Source of the DNA: Watersipora subatra
Lineage: Eukaryota > Bryozoa > Gymnolaemata > Cheilostomatida > Watersiporidae
DNA length: 64,000 nt
Direction: 5' to 3'
NCBI RefSeq assembly: GCF_963576615.1
Contig: NC_088708.1
Location: forward strand, 47,231,196 to 47,295,195
The position numbers and the translations under genes were made by a program. Positions 50,669-63,127 of this stretch are shown here, in pieces. Position 1 is the first letter of the stretch; each line of letters starts with the position of its first letter. The notes below the pieces were generated by a model. That model was not told the DNA's origin. It saw nothing but the letters and a program-made list of their open reading frames with translations, and made no database searches.

Positions 50669-51552
50669 AGACGGCCTCTGGGATTCATTTAAAAGTTATA
50701 AAATACTAAATTAACTACTCTTGTTGAAGCAACCTTTAAAATTTTTGGATTGTATAAACCATCCAGTAGCTGCTGGTTTCAGTCCATCTGACAATGATGG
50801 GAACTACATTTGTTACCATGTCCATTTCATTGTATGATCTGAAAGACGGAAAATGTTCTTGCGATTTTCTTGCATCAGAAAACTAGTGTTTATGGAAAGG
50901 CCATGAAGTGTCAATGCCATTTCATATCTGTATGTAGGTTGCAACATATTTTTTAAATTTATAATCAAAACATTTTTATAAGTATAGTCACATCAGACTT
51001 ATATTTTTACATTTAGCTGTGTCAGTAGATTGATTTAAGTGAACAAAGAATTTGAGTGATCTCAGCAAGATGTGAAACTTTCAAAATCATCTTCGCCAGA
51101 GCATTCTAAAATTTAAAGTGTCGCATAAATGCTTCAAGTTGTATAGTACCTAATGTCATGCAATGTTTAACAGTTATGATAGTAGATGATGAAATTGCCC
51201 AATTCTTGTGCTTGTTACTGCATGAACAAACAGTTCACAAAATTGTCCTTATGTTACATGCAGACGAAGTAACCGCTCATTCCTTTTCTGAGGTTCTCAC
51301 GGTTCGGAAGGACCTAAATTACATAGGCTTGCTGACCAACTTTTTCTTCTACATATCGCAGATATACACTTATCTAGTAACAGCTGAAAAAAGTAACAAA
51401 GCGATGCCTTTTGATGGTGGTTATTCACTATATTTGGTAAGAGAGCATAGAGAGAAATTTATGATATACATTCTAGTATCTATCTTGCAATGAACTAATA
51501 TATATCATATACATGTACACATGTGGTGAAAAACTGTGCTGATTCAAAGCAC
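50669..51552. other. Convergent intergenic region KIN17-SSR2
   Basis: Contains the 3' UTRs of both genes. An open frame at 51,158-51,493 (plus) has no domain I recognise, and I do not support it as a gene. No canonical AATAAA seen close to either stop codon. Confidence 0.45.
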
Positions 51553-54500
51553 TCAACTACGCTTGCTCTTGCTTAGGTACTGCTTGTGACTCTGTAGCCA
51601 AAGGAAATAGGGGAATGCTAGAGTTGGTACAGTCATCAGAGCAAAAACTGCCCAGTCAGCCTACAAACATATTTAACATCGTTGAGTGCGGATAACTTAC
51701 TGAATATAGTGAACATCACTAAAGTGCAGACATAATGCGTACAAAATGTTGCCAACTTCAAATACAGGCTGGAATCTTTTACTACATTTTGTCAAAACAC
51801 TGTCCTAATCAACTAGACTAGCCTCTGCTGCTGATTTTGTGGAAATACTCAAGCCTACTGAATACTATTGAATAACTTTATTTGTGTTTATGAAGAAAAA
51901 TAATTGACACATGAAACGGATAATGAAAATAAGCTGCTCGGTGTTGACCAAAAATAAATCCTTGTCAATGCCAATGATTACAAAAATACTGACAGCAGGC
52001 ACCACAACCTGCAAGCTCACATCCCAAAGCCTGCTGCGCCTAGTATAATCAAGAGCAGTGGGAAGTTATGACTTCATCAATGATAGATGATGGAGTTACC
52101 ATTCATACAAACATTACAAATGTATATATTTGTATTTGATTTGTTTTGACACAAGCAACATGGTCTGAAAGGAGACAATTCCCAAATAAAGCAACTCGAT
52201 ATTAACATTTAATAAATAGCGAATACCAAGCAATAAACCGTCTTGTACTAATTCATTTATTTAAAACAGCTAAAATGTAAAATTTGTCACTATTTGTCAC
52301 TACAGTCTATCAATATCATTATTCAACCTTAATCTATAAGAAAATTGGTATAATTTTTAGTGAAAAAATTTTACTGGTGAAAAGCCTCAAAAACTGTAGT
52401 CATACAAAAAAGGTAGTTTACACACCCTATGATATTCTCTGCGAGTCCCAAATCACTAGTGTAACACATTAGCTGATACCTTTGTATACATATTAGTATA
52501 TATATTGTCATATTAGTATATATATTGTTGAACTAGACCCATACTATAAGTCAACTCACCATATGAGGAGAGAAGACTCTGTCAAAGTCCTGCTGGCTGA
52601 CAATGCCTCCCTCTCCAGGTGCTGATGAATAGCCAATCTAAAAAGAAGAACACTTATTACCACATTCCATGTGATTTGTAAAGCGCATCATCTATGCATA
52701 AAAGAACCCAAAAATGACAACCAATTTACAAAATTTAACCAATTCTGTCTACATGTAACTATCATCGAACTTCTCACCTCCTAGACACCGACAGAATGCA
52801 TGTTAACGGAACATAATAACTAGAATTCCACTGTCATACAGCCCACGACCAAAGTGATATTGGAAAAAAAAAGAAAGGGTACTGATGGTTGAGAAATGCA
52901 ATATTAGCAGTCAAATGGCACTGCAGTGCAATAGGATAACTGCAATAGGATAACTGCAATAGGATAACTACAATGTACTGGGTGTGGGTGTTATTATATA
53001 CAACAAATAGCAATAATGAAAGGAAAAGATTATATGTTTATATCTCTCCTCCTGCAAAAAAGAAATGCAATATTGGCCAATATTAGAAGTAAAATGCACT
53101 GATATTATTAGAATAACCAATATTATTTATATAGTAATAGTAAAAAACCAATGCACAATTTTGTTTACATTTCAAAACGGCATAGCTAACAATATCACGA
53201 AGTTGTTATATTATATTTTGTTGTTATATTATATTTAGTTTGTTATTTGTATTTTGTTTATAGTTGTTTATATTATATTCATATAGATTTTTAGAAAATC
53301 TGTACTACGTAGTCATTGTCCTGTAGTCATCCAAACGTATAATTAATTATTTCAATAATCTCATTAGAACCGTTAGAAAAAATATCATCGTCATGCCTTT
53401 ACTTACACAGCGTTAGATTTTCAGAAAGTCTGTACTACGTAGTCATTGTTCTGTAGTCATCCAATCTTATAATTAATTATTGTAATAATCTCATAAGAAA
53501 CGTTAAAAAATATCATCGTCATTTGCTTTACTTATACTGCGTTGGACATCAGTTAGAATGGAAAAGTATTCAAATGTGTCGGCGAATGAAAATGAAAAAA
53601 AATTGAAATCGGCAAAAATGAAACGATTTCTGTACTCCTATGTTAATTGCCAAAACCTTCGGCAATTCGACAATGCTATAGACTGGTGAAAAGTGCACGT
53701 TATTTTTTCGTGAAATGCGCAAGACTTCATCGTTCTATTATCTGTCCCTCGGCGTTTCAATTTTCGGTCTTAACTTTTATTAAACCAAGCTTTTCAAGTG
53801 TTTTGTGGCGATTTTCGTTGAAATTAATCTGTCTATTTGTGTATAATCCGATCAGATGGGTAAGTTTTAAGATAATACCGACAGTTTACAAAGACTTGGT
53901 AACATATTTAAATAGGTTTATATGTGTTTTGTATCGTTATTATACTTTAACGACTCTACATAACGATGCTTAAATTTGTTGATGAAATTTCTTGACGAGG
54001 GTTCGTCTCATTGTTGATGAATAATTTTCGTAAGTTGTGTGCACATGCATTTATCATAAAAACTCCCACACTTCGCTCCGCTCGTTTGGTCGTGGGACTA
54101 CAATATTTGCCATTAAATTTATTATTGACTGTTGTCCAAATTTCGAAGCTCCATGTACCTTACAACAACAATTTTAGAAAATAACTAAAAACTAGCATTA
54201 GAACAGTGGGGACATGGCTTTGAATAAAACATATTACAGCAATGAGTCATACAATCTACATGAACTGGTTGTCAAAATTGAAGTTATTATGTCAAACTGC
54301 CAGTCGAATAAATCTTTCTAGCAAAAAAGAAACACTAAAATATTATTACTATTATTAGTACTAAGATATTCGTGAAGGTAAACTGTTTTCACCAATTGGG
54401 CTAATTCTTTCAAGTTTCCACAGTTTTGCCACAACATTTTTTGTATATTATTTTTATGTGGAGATAGTTTCTCCAATTACAGCACTCTCCTTGATTTGGT

Positions 54501-55678
54501 TTACAATTGGATTGCTTTAAAAAAACGTACCAAAATATCCTAGACTAATCTCACTTTTTTCACCAAGAACTTCGAATGAGGTAAAAAGAATTAGAGAACT
54601 ATGTCTTGCTGTTGCTATTATGTTTATCCATTTGTACTTTTTTCATTTTATTTGCAACTAAATTATTGTAGCCAGTAAAACATATTGTTACCCCAGCATT
54701 TGACGCAATCAAAAAGCTTCAGTGTGGTGGGAAGTCAGAAAGAGCAGTAGTTTCAATTGTAGGCACAAACAGACCCTCACACTCTCTTGTATGATAAGAG
54801 TGTTTAGATGTATCTGCATATGTGTCTACTATTACCCCATTTGCTTTGGCTGGGTAAATAATTTGAACATTATTAGAAGGAATACTTGTATTCTGTCTTA
54901 ACTTCATAAAGCTAACTATGTGGTTCAATCTAAAAATAAACCGAAGAGCTTGGTTTTGAATATTTTCCAACCTGTATGTCATGTTTTAACTTATAAAAGT
55001 TATATGTACATCAATGATATACAGCCCCCATTGAGGGGGCTGTATATCATTGATGTGCATCAATTCTGAAAATACTGTTATTATTCAGAAACAAGAACTA
55101 AACAACATACCTGCTTGAATGGTTTCATCTCAATGATTCAAAAGGTAGTGAAACAATTTATACTAACTTGAACAGTTTCAGTGTTTTCTGAGGCTTTATA
55201 AGTAACGTCTGCAGAGGTGAAATTGAAGTAACCAGCGCTCACTGACTGTAAAACGACTGCATGACTAACATTTGCGCCCGCAGCGATTTTTTCCCATCTC
55301 ACTTCAAGCAGTCCACTAATTGTCTTAAATGCCAGTTGACCAAATGAAGCATCTCTCAGCAAAACATCGAATGCAGGCCTAAAATAGAAATGCCAAAATT
55401 AAGTTACCTTACCAAAGACGCAGTCATTAAAATAACTGGCAGATACGGATACAAATATACATAAAATAAATATTAATAAATGTGAAAAATAATTTAAATG
55501 CATACCCGTCTCCTACGTTGTAAATGTTGTACTCGACAGTAATATCTTTGTTTTGAACAAGATATTTGTTCAATACTGCTTTAGATACCAATAGATTAGC
55601 ATATACATCTTCTTCGGCATTCACTAGCATAACAGATGCCACCAGCAAAGCAGCTATCGCGATCAACCTAGTTGTCAT
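51553..55678 (-). CDS. SSR2: Translocon-associated protein subunit beta (TRAP-beta)
   Basis: Coding exons in transcript order: 55678-55506, 55378-55168, 52637-52560, 51660-51553. All in frame: 570 nt, 189 aa, similar to the vertebrate protein. TRAP-beta is a single-pass ER membrane subunit of the TRAP complex beside the Sec61 translocon. Visible features: cleavable signal peptide [21 protein letters not shown] before EEDVY; a lumenal domain with two N-glycosylation sequons (N94-V-S, N110-F-T) and the conserved stretch [13 protein letters not shown]; the loop [16 protein letters not shown]; one membrane span at about 157-176 ([20 protein letters not shown]); and a short basic cytosolic tail ending KSKRS. 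The ATG directly follows a TTTTAG acceptor, so a 5' UTR exon lies upstream (probably 55,922-55,990). Exon 2 uses donor CAA|GTTAGT. Confidence 0.95.
53286..53546. repeat. Two-copy tandem duplication, period 130 bp (SSR2 intron)
   Basis: The units start GATTTTTAGAAAATCTGTAC (53,286) and GATTTTCAGAAAGTCTGTAC (53,416). They share TACGTAGTCATTGT, CTGTAGTCATCCAA, TATAATTAATTATT and ATATCATCGTCAT. Confidence 0.9.
54719..54995 (-). mobile_element. Non-LTR retrotransposon C-terminal fragment (SSR2 intron)
   Basis: The minus-strand frame begins [20 protein letters not shown], the LExxQNxALRxIxRL motif that follows the RT domain in Jockey/CR1-type elements. It ends within about 90 codons with no RT core. 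A 22-bp-arm palindrome (55,008-55,056, 5-bp spacer) lies next to its 5' side. Confidence 0.7.
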
Positions 55679-55921
55679 CTAAAATACATACCATATTTAC
55701 GAATGGTAAGTATCCAACATGTTATCTATTTATAAAACACAAATATCTACGGCAGGTATGCCATTATAGTCATCTTACGTTCACATTCATAAATTTGGGC
55801 GATAAGGAAATAACTTACACTTACTTTTATTTATACACGTACGGCGTGTATAGCTAGAATATCAAAGTTTAATCAAATGATTAAGACTCAACGATTTGTT
55901 CGCAGATTACGACGAGCTTAC

Positions 55922-55990
55922 CGTTCAAACAGAAATTAACTCCGTGGCAAAACTAAGACAACGTTGCAGTCGTGTACCGCTTCCGGTTAG
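55922..55990 (-). promoter_or_regulatory. Probable SSR2 5' UTR exon / promoter
   Basis: On the minus strand a GTAAGC donor follows ...GTTTGAACG at 55,922, and an ACCGGAAGCGG motif (ETS-type core CCGGAAG) lies just upstream at about 55,980. The acceptor TTTTAG sits exactly before the SSR2 ATG. Together this suggests a short non-coding first exon here. The start site is inferred only. Confidence 0.5.
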
Positions 55991-56124
55991 CCAGGCGTCT
56001 GAACTTTTTAACCCCGATAGTTCGGTTTACAAATATTTTCACACTCACGCTAATCTTTTCTAACCCTACGTTAGCGAACTACACTGCGCTCGGTTGTACA
56101 GGCGGTTGGCCGCAACCTTTTGCA

Positions 56125-56165
56125 AAGTACTGCTAATAAAACGTCACGTTTTATTAGCAGTACTT
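56125..56165. repeat. Perfect palindrome, 20-bp arms, 1-bp centre
   Basis: AAGTACTGCTAATAAAACGT, a single C, then its exact inverse. It lies just upstream of the probable SSR2 first exon. A GATA microsatellite (six units) lies at 56,505-56,527. Confidence 0.95.
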
Positions 56166-56676
56166 AGCAGAGAGAAGACGCATCAAGGACGAAAGCACAC
56201 TGCAAAAAATTTTAAGCCAAGACCTAATGGTCGATTTTAATAGATTTGTAATTAAGAACTCATCCTATTTTACTCGAGGCTCCAATATCAGACACACAAT
56301 CAATACAAGTGCAATGAAACACTCTTTTTTTAACCGTGCGATGAAATTTTAACATCTGATTCTCTTATAACTAGACCAAGCGATCTTATACTTTTATCCT
56401 TCAGACTTAGATAAATAAGTCTATGCTTATTTGTGATCTTATTTTTATGCCTAATGCACCATTTTATTTCTACAGGCCTAGCGGCCACTTGAAATATTTT
56501 ACAGAGATAGATAGATAGATAGATAGACGTTGAAACTACTGTGATAAGTCATTAAGTAATGCAATAAAAATAGACTAGCAATTGATGAAGTTTGCTTTAA
56601 GTGTTGGAATTTTTTCTACCTTTTAAGATTTTATAACATACTAATGTCACTTTATAATGGTACTATCTAGCGAGCT

Positions 56677-59567
56677 ATGCCCAGACCGTTAAAATTAATC
56701 ACAGAATCCCGTCAGCAAAATTGGGAGATTTTGAAGTGTCTAAACAATCAAAAGGTTCTGAGAGTTTTTAAAAAGCATGACCTGACTAAAGACGAGGACA
56801 GACAATCCAGATTACAAATACAATATTTTCAGGGGGAGGTTAATGAAAATAAACGACTAGAGTTTCTTATGATTTTGTACTTCAACAGCAACTTTATATT
56901 AGGAAAATTGAATTTGATGAAGACACAGGTAGATGCATTTAGGCTAGATATTATCTGCATTGTTGAAATGATGATAATTGAGATAATATATTCATTGATG
57001 ATAATGAACTCCTTGGTGCATCTTATACGGTACACAGAAAGGACCGTAAGCATGGTGGTGGCGGTTTTTCTGCGGCTTTTTACAATTCATCACCAATTAC
57101 TATTATAAAAACACATTAAAAGCCCAGGGAATCACTCGTATTCACAGTTTCTGTCTATTCACATGTAACGTTTGACCTCATTCCCTACTACAGGCCACCA
57201 AGTGAGAATCAAATAAGATAATATTTTGTTCTTTCTTTAAGATAGAGGCTTTAAATTTCCCATCGTAGCAGTTTATCGTTTTAATCTTCCTAATATTAAT
57301 TGGTCCAGTGGGTCAAAGAGGCTTAAGATTTTCTCCAAGATGCAACATTTTTACCAGAATGCTCTTGATATTTTTAAGTGCTCTGGTCTGACTCAACTGG
57401 TTCATAGCCTTACTCGTGAGAAAGGCAATATACTAGATTTAGTGTTCGTGAAATCAGAGCTTATGGAAAAGCTGAACTTCAAGTAGACACTGCTACCAGG
57501 GTTGTCAGACCATGATATGATCTTAATTGAAATTGACTCAGTTCAATTACTACTAAACATATCCCAGATATTAGCCAGGTAAAATTTAATTTCAAAAAGG
57601 CAAACTATGAGGAAATTAGCATTTTATTCTCAAATGTATTCAAGCAACTGAGCACTAATAATTATTCCGCAGATAAAACGTGGGACCTGTTTAAAAGCAC
57701 CACACTATTCTGTCACAACCTACACGTCCTACACTGTTATCAAACCCCAAAGTGAAACCTTGGATGACCGGTCTCTTTTACGCTTAATCCGAAAAAGAGA
57801 CAGATTGTATAAAACAGCAAGGCAGTACTTTTCAGTAAAAAATTCAAATAACCTGAAGCCCCTAAAAAACTAAATGAGACATGCAGTCAATCATGCTAAA
57901 TTTAATTTCATCGAGTATCATGTCACTCAAGAACGTGGAAAAGGCAATAGCAAACCACTTTTTAACCTCATTAATAAATCACGAGGCCAAACAAACAATA
58001 TTGGATGCCTAGACAATACTCCTACAGTGGATAACGCCAATACCTTTGCAACTTACTTTTCATCAGTGTTCAATAAAGGCATGAATCCAACACTTAGTTT
58101 TTCCTTACCTACACCTTTCTCGAAAAAGCTGGGAAAGATAATAATAACAGATGTCTAATCAACTTATTAGGCTTCCGAAAGGCTCATGGCCATGATAATA
58201 TATCGCCATACTGCCTGAAAGCATACAACAAAGAAATAGAAGATTTTATACCAAGCTTTACACTTATAATGCAAGCCTGTTTAGACCGAGAATACGTTCC
58301 TGACGACTGGCTAACAACTAATGTTGTTTTCATATTTAAGAGTGGGAGAAGGCATCTTCTCAACTACAGACATGTTAGTCTCACTTCTGTTATATCAAAA
58401 ATGATTGAGTATGTCATAGTTAGTTCTATCTGGCAACAATAAAACCATTTCAATCTGTTGAATAGTAGCCAACATGTTTTTCCCAGGCGGTATAGCACCA
58501 CAACTCAACTTTTTGATGTTATTCACCATGAAACACAAGCTCTGGCCAAGCAAAAGGCTTATCATCTCATTTTTCCGACTTTGCCAAGGCCTTTGATAAG
58601 GCGCCTCATCATCTGCTTGTTAGTAAAATCAAGGCCTATGTCTTAGATGTTTGTGCTGTGGGTTGAGATGTGGTTGAGAGACTGAACTTTATTTGTTACT
58701 GTTAATGGCATGAGGTCAGAGTTGTTTGCTGTTCCCTCTGGAGCCTCCCAGAGATCGGTCTTGGGCCCCCTTTTTTATTGCTTTTTGTGAACGACATGTC
58801 CCTGGCTGTGAAGGACGCATTCTGCAGACTTTATGCAGGTGACATATTTGTAGGCTTAGATATTACAGAGTTTGGGGTTGCTGGTCTTCAAGATCACATA
58901 ATAGCCCTGTATGACTGATCTGTCCAATGGGGCATGACTTTTAACCCTGCTAAATGTGTTTATATGGAGGTTAAGAAGGAGGTTCCTAATTGTACTTTTG
59001 AGCTAAATAGCACTCCTATCCCACAAGCCAACAGTGTAAAATACTTAAACATTTTTATATAAAATAATTTCAAATGGCGTGAACACATATCAAAAGTTGC
59101 CAAGAAAGGCAACAAGACCCTGGGCTTGATAAGAACAAGTCCTTTTAACACTTCCTGTCAGACCAAACTGATTGCTTTTAAAACATTTGTTCGGCCAATT
59201 CTTGAATACGCCTGTCAGGTGTGGTCGCCATATAATAAGTCCTTAATATATATGCTAGAAATTATCCAAAGACGTGCCATTAGATAAATTTTTAGAATAG
59301 GGCAATCATAAAGTGCCACTAGCTGTATGAAAGAACATGTTATAGCTACACTTGAGGCTTGTCTACAGGAGTTAAACAAAAAGTTTATTAAAAAGGTTTA
59401 ATCTGGTCAATATGTCAGTGACATAAGTGATTATATCTCTTTTAATAAATCATATTCTACCCGAAAAGGTACTGTCGCTTCTCATTTTCGCTTGGACCAG
59501 TTCAAGTTTTTATTTCATAATAGAATTACAGTTTTATTAGATGGACTGGTGCAAGCGTCATCATAGT
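56677..59567 (+). mobile_element. Dead non-LTR retrotransposon (endonuclease + RT, CR1/Jockey-like)
   Basis: Domains appear in order but split by many stops and frameshifts. An ORF1-tail-like block (ESRQQNWEILKCLNN, HDLTKDEDRQSRLQI) at 56,700 comes first. An AP-endonuclease region follows (KLNLMKTQVDAFRLDIICIV; YTVHRKDRKHGGGGFSAAFY; VAVYRFNLPNINW; LSDHDMILIEID) up to about 57,540. A linker (57,874-58,158; FNLINKSRGQ...TFATYFSSVFN) precedes the RT (ACLDREYVPDDWLTT at 58,290; a SVLGPL-type motif at 58,757). The catalytic box reads YAGD instead of YADD at about 58,834. The C-terminal part (FKWREHISKVAKKGNKTLGL; RPILEYACQVWSPYNKSL) ends near 59,567. Not mobile. Confidence 0.85.
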
Positions 59568-59837
59568 ACATTGCGAATAATTCCTTGTTTCATTTTAGTG
59601 AAAAAAGCGAGGGCAAAAAGAGCGAAGGAAAACTGAATTTTTTTTATTTGCTTTATTTTCATTTTAGTAAATATCCATGTAATGCCCATGGGCGTAATGG
59701 ATCATCCTGTATATGCATGTATATATATATATATATATTAATATATTAATATATATATATATATTAATATATATACTGATGAAAAAGAAGGTTGCAGTTC
59801 ACTAGAAGAGACTGCTCAATATTAAAATAGAGCATTT

Positions 59838-60030
59838 ATATAAACTATATTAAGAACTGAAAACTTTTAAAACATTTTACAACTTAAAGTTTCATGGTTG
59901 CTACCATTCATCAGGTAAAATTAAAATGAACTTAAAGTTCATTTTAATTTTACCTGATGAATGGTAGAAACCATGAAACTTTAAGTTGTAAAATGTTTTA
60001 AAAGTTTTCAGTTTTTAATATAATTTATAT
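59838..60030. repeat. Long near-perfect palindrome, arms about 93 bp, 1-bp centre
   Basis: Centred at 59,934 (AAAATGAACTT, A, AAGTTCATTTT). Reading outward, the arms match base for base except for about three differences (for example GGTTGCTACC against GGTAGAAACC). AT microsatellites flank it on both sides (59,720-59,775 and 60,028-60,050). Confidence 0.93.
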
Positions 60031-60059
60031 TAATATATATATATATATAAATTGTTTCC

Positions 60060-60530
60060 TCAACCCAGTTAACCCATATGAGTGGTAATTTCTGCTCTAA
60101 CTCGGGTCTTCTACCAGAGACTCGGGAGTTTGAGCACTCGCCTCAAGATCTTAGCTGTTCCCAATAGCGTACTTTTTCTGTAACTCACTTCAGTTGATTG
60201 CTGCCGGTATCTGGGCAAGCCACATTTTATTCACAGGTGTTATTGCGCCCAATGCTCCAATGACTTCTGGAATTACAGTTGTTCTTACATCTCAGCATTT
60301 TTCAATCTCTTCTCCAAGAGGGAGATATTTCTTCACTTTTTCTTTGCTGACTATATTGTAGTCATCGTTTACTGCTATATCTATTATAGTAGCCCTCTTG
60401 TTCTACTTGTCCACCACCACTATATCTGGTTGGTTTGCTAGGACATGCTTGCCAGTGCGGATGTAGAAGTCTCAGAGGATCTTAGCATGGTCCTCCTCAT
60501 TGACCGAGCTAAGATCTTATGTATAGTTGG
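60060..60530 (-). mobile_element. Degraded retroelement C-terminal coding tail
   Basis: The minus-strand translation with stops reads DFYIRTGKHVLANQPDIVVV, DK, stop, NKRATIDIAVNDDYNIVSKE, KVKKYLPLGEEIEKC, stop, DVRTTVIPEVIGALGAITPV and MWLAQIPAAIN. After a frameshift it continues with a GNS...ILRRVLKLPSLW-like end. This 'PDIVVVDK...DIAV...KE...KY..L..EI' module is familiar from the C-termini of non-LTR retrotransposon polyproteins in many invertebrates. No RT core in this copy. Confidence 0.6.
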
Positions 60531-60542
60531 GGGATTATATAT

Positions 60543-60751
60543 TACTCCTTATCTGTCAGACTAGCATATAAACGATCTTGATATAGCGCACACAAGCTTT
60601 CAGCTGTGGGCATCTGGTACATATATATATATATATACACATATAGATTAGGTATATATATATATACTTGTATATACCGGAGGCCCACAGCTGAGAGCTC
60701 TTGTGCGCTACTTCAAAATCGTTTATATGCTAGTCTGGCAGATAAGGAGTA
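60543..60751. repeat. Imperfect inverted repeat, arms about 75 bp, AT-microsatellite loop
   Basis: Left arm TACTCCTTATCTGTCAGACT...GTTTATATG-type sequence to CAGCTGTGGGCATCTGG. The right arm is its inverse (CCGGAGGCCCACAGCTG...AGATAAGGAGTA). The loop is mostly (AT)n at 60,618-60,675. Confidence 0.85.
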
Positions 60752-60759
60752 TGTGATTT

Positions 60760-62159
60760 GTTTTGTTTTGTACGCTTGTATGAGTACTGTGAATGCTATG
60801 ACTTGTTAGAAGTTGAACTGGTAGTAATATTTGTATTTGACTTCCAATTGATATCGTAACTTCAATCTCACTGTTTAAGGCTGATAAATGTTTGACCAAT
60901 TTTTTTGTCCAATTTCAATTTGAACCAATATGTACAAAAAATACCGGGACCAAGAGAGCAACCCTAATTTTTAATATTTAAGTAGTATTGTTTGCCAACA
61001 CAGCTGTGTGAACCATTGATATAACTAATTTCCTTGTACTCAATAGAGCGTATTATGCACAAAGCAAGCTTGTTTCTGAATGTTTGCTACATACATGTAT
61101 ATTGATAGTCAACCCGGAGTGTTGTTCTCAATCTAGTTGCATGATAAACTGCTAAATACTGATGAGATTTTGCAAAATAACTCAAATTTTGTTTAAGACC
61201 TAATGCGGATTATTAGAGTTGATGCTGCACCAATTACTTTGCTGTCACTAACAGAAGAAAACTAAATTTAACTCAGTTTTTCAGATATTGGCAGCAAAAA
61301 TCCAATATTGTATTATTTCCAACGACTAAAACCATTGCGAGAACAAAGCCTTTGTGAAGATTTGTTCTCTTTGTAAGATTTTGCTCTTATTATTTGTAAG
61401 ATATAAGGTGTGTCTGATATGAAATATATTTGCATATTTTACTACTGTGCTTTTAATATACATGTTGCTGTACATAGTAATCATGAACACAAAATATACT
61501 GAAGTGAATAATAATTTTGTTAACTATTTTCTAGAAAGGTACCCACGCATTCCACTTATTGTTTTCTATGCGCTAGTATTTAATAAACAAAAGCTGACCT
61601 TTTCATGATGTTAACACATCGTATGACATTGAATTGTTGCACTATGCTATGCAGGATTAGTAGAAGTTCATTTTAATTTTCAGTCCTACCAGTGTACTAC
61701 TCTTCTTCCTTCTAAAGCGGATTGCATTCTGATTTGATTCGCTTCAGAACACAAATTGTTGTATTTTGTGTAAAAATACACAAATACACAACTCCTTTCA
61801 AAATACATAAGTGTGTATTTTGAAAGGATATCAGGCCATTCAATTTCTGACTGGTTGGTTTCCAATAGGTGAAAGTTCAAATCATCCGGATTTGGGCCAT
61901 AGCACAGAATTCGGTATTGTAAAATCTGTCTGGATGTAAGCATACTTGTAATCAACAATCAAAAGCACAAAGTTTTTGTTGTTAGTCACATTCTAATGTA
62001 TAGACGGTTCTTATTGTTTTGAAATCAGTGTGCCAGAAAAAATGCAAGTAACATGAGTACATCGAAAAATAGATGTTTGAATCAGCATAGTAATTACATA
62101 TACGGGGTACATATATATATATCTTCACTTCATTTTACTTAATGTCTCATTCGTTGTAG
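60760..62159. other. Upstream region of NUBPL, no exon recognised
   Basis: AT-rich. A 15-bp-arm palindrome lies at 61,793-61,828 (TCCTTTCAAAATACA and its inverse, 6-bp spacer). A pyrimidine-rich stretch ending TCGTTGTAG directly precedes the NUBPL ATG, so an upstream exon and promoter may lie in this interval or beyond its repeats. Confidence 0.4.
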
Positions 62160-63062
62160 ATGCTTTTACAGAAAATTGCACCACCATGTCAGACTCCACA
62201 TCTACGTCGTATATGGACAGATTTATGTCAAGAGCAAATGAGAAAAGTGACAGGGAACATTCCTAAGAAGCTTCCTATTCCAGGAGTCGATAAGGTCATT
62301 TTAGTTGCTTCTGGTAAAGGAGGTGTTGGCAAATCGACTACTGCTGTTAATCTCGCAATCGCTTTACGAGGCGAAGGACATAGTAATCGAGTTGGCCTTT
62401 TAGATGCAGACGTGTATGGACCTTCTATACCTACCATGATGAATCTAGATGACTCACCTGAACTGAATGACCAAAATGTAATGTTGCCATTGTTAAATTA
62501 TGGCATAAAATGTATGTCCATGGGGTTTCTAGTGAAGAAAGACAATCCAATAGTATGGCGAGGGTTGATGGTTATGTCAGCTATTCAGCAGCTGACGCGG
62601 CAGGTCAGATGGGGTCCGTTAGACTATCTAGTGGTGGACATGCCTCCGGGTACTGGAGATGCGCAACTTTCCCTCTCTCAGACCATAGTTGTCGATGGAG
62701 CCATTATCGTTAGCACTCCTCAAGACATAGCCCTCATTGATGCCCGTAAAGGTACAGAGATGTTTCGAAAAGTTAACATTCCTGTTCTGGGAATTGTCCA
62801 AAATATGAGTTCATTTACCTGCAGTAACTGTGGGCATCGGGAAGACATATTTAAGAGAGAAGGTGCACGTAATTTATCTTCAGAACTTAGTATTCCTATT
62901 TTAGTTGATATTCCGATACACAGAAGTATTATGGAATGTGCTGATCAAGGGCATCCTATTGTTGTATCGAAGCCTGAAAGTGAATCAGCAAAATTATATT
63001 ATCAGTTGGCTGATTCAGTTCAAAAACTTTTGCCTCTCAAAGCTACTCAACAGCCAGGATGA
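62160..63062 (+). CDS. NUBPL: Mitochondrial Fe-S protein NUBPL (IND1), Mrp/NBP35 P-loop ATPase
   Basis: A single open frame of 300 aa, close to the usual family length. NUBPL/IND1 is a mitochondrial ATPase of the Mrp/NBP35 family that supplies Fe-S clusters for respiratory complex I assembly. Visible features: basic N-terminus ([19 protein letters not shown]) compatible with a targeting signal; deviant Walker [10 protein letters not shown] (52-60); [17 protein letters not shown] and [46 protein letters not shown]; the cluster-binding C221-X2-C224 in [13 protein letters not shown]-terminal [18 protein letters not shown]. An in-frame TAG lies immediately before the ATG, inside an acceptor-like TCGTTGTAG. 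Translation may start at this ATG after a 5' UTR intron, or an upstream exon may supply the N-terminus. No coding intron, unlike its neighbours. Confidence 0.95.
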   Translation: MLLQKIAPPCQTPHLRRIWTDLCQEQMRKVTGNIPKKLPIPGVDKVILVASGKGGVGKSTTAVNLAIALRGEGHSNRVGLLDADVYGPSIPTMMNLDDSPELNDQNVMLPLLNYGIKCMSMGFLVKKDNPIVWRGLMVMSAIQQLTRQVRWGPLDYLVVDMPPGTGDAQLSLSQTIVVDGAIIVSTPQDIALIDARKGTEMFRKVNIPVLGIVQNMSSFTCSNCGHREDIFKREGARNLSSELSIPILVDIPIHRSIMECADQGHPIVVSKPESESAKLYYQLADSVQKLLPLKATQQPG

Positions 63063-63121
63063 ATCATCAGTAGTTAGATTTTTTATAGAAATAGTTTTTT
63101 TACAAAATTTTTGTTATGTCA

Positions 63122-63127
63122 AATAAA
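63122..63127 (+). terminator. Polyadenylation signal of NUBPL
   Basis: AATAAA 60 bp after the NUBPL stop codon, a normal distance for a cleavage/polyadenylation hexamer. Confidence 0.6.

Noticed and set aside
51158..51493. 111-codon open frame between KIN17 and SSR2
   Set aside because: No domain, signal or composition evidence; more likely 3' UTR or chance.
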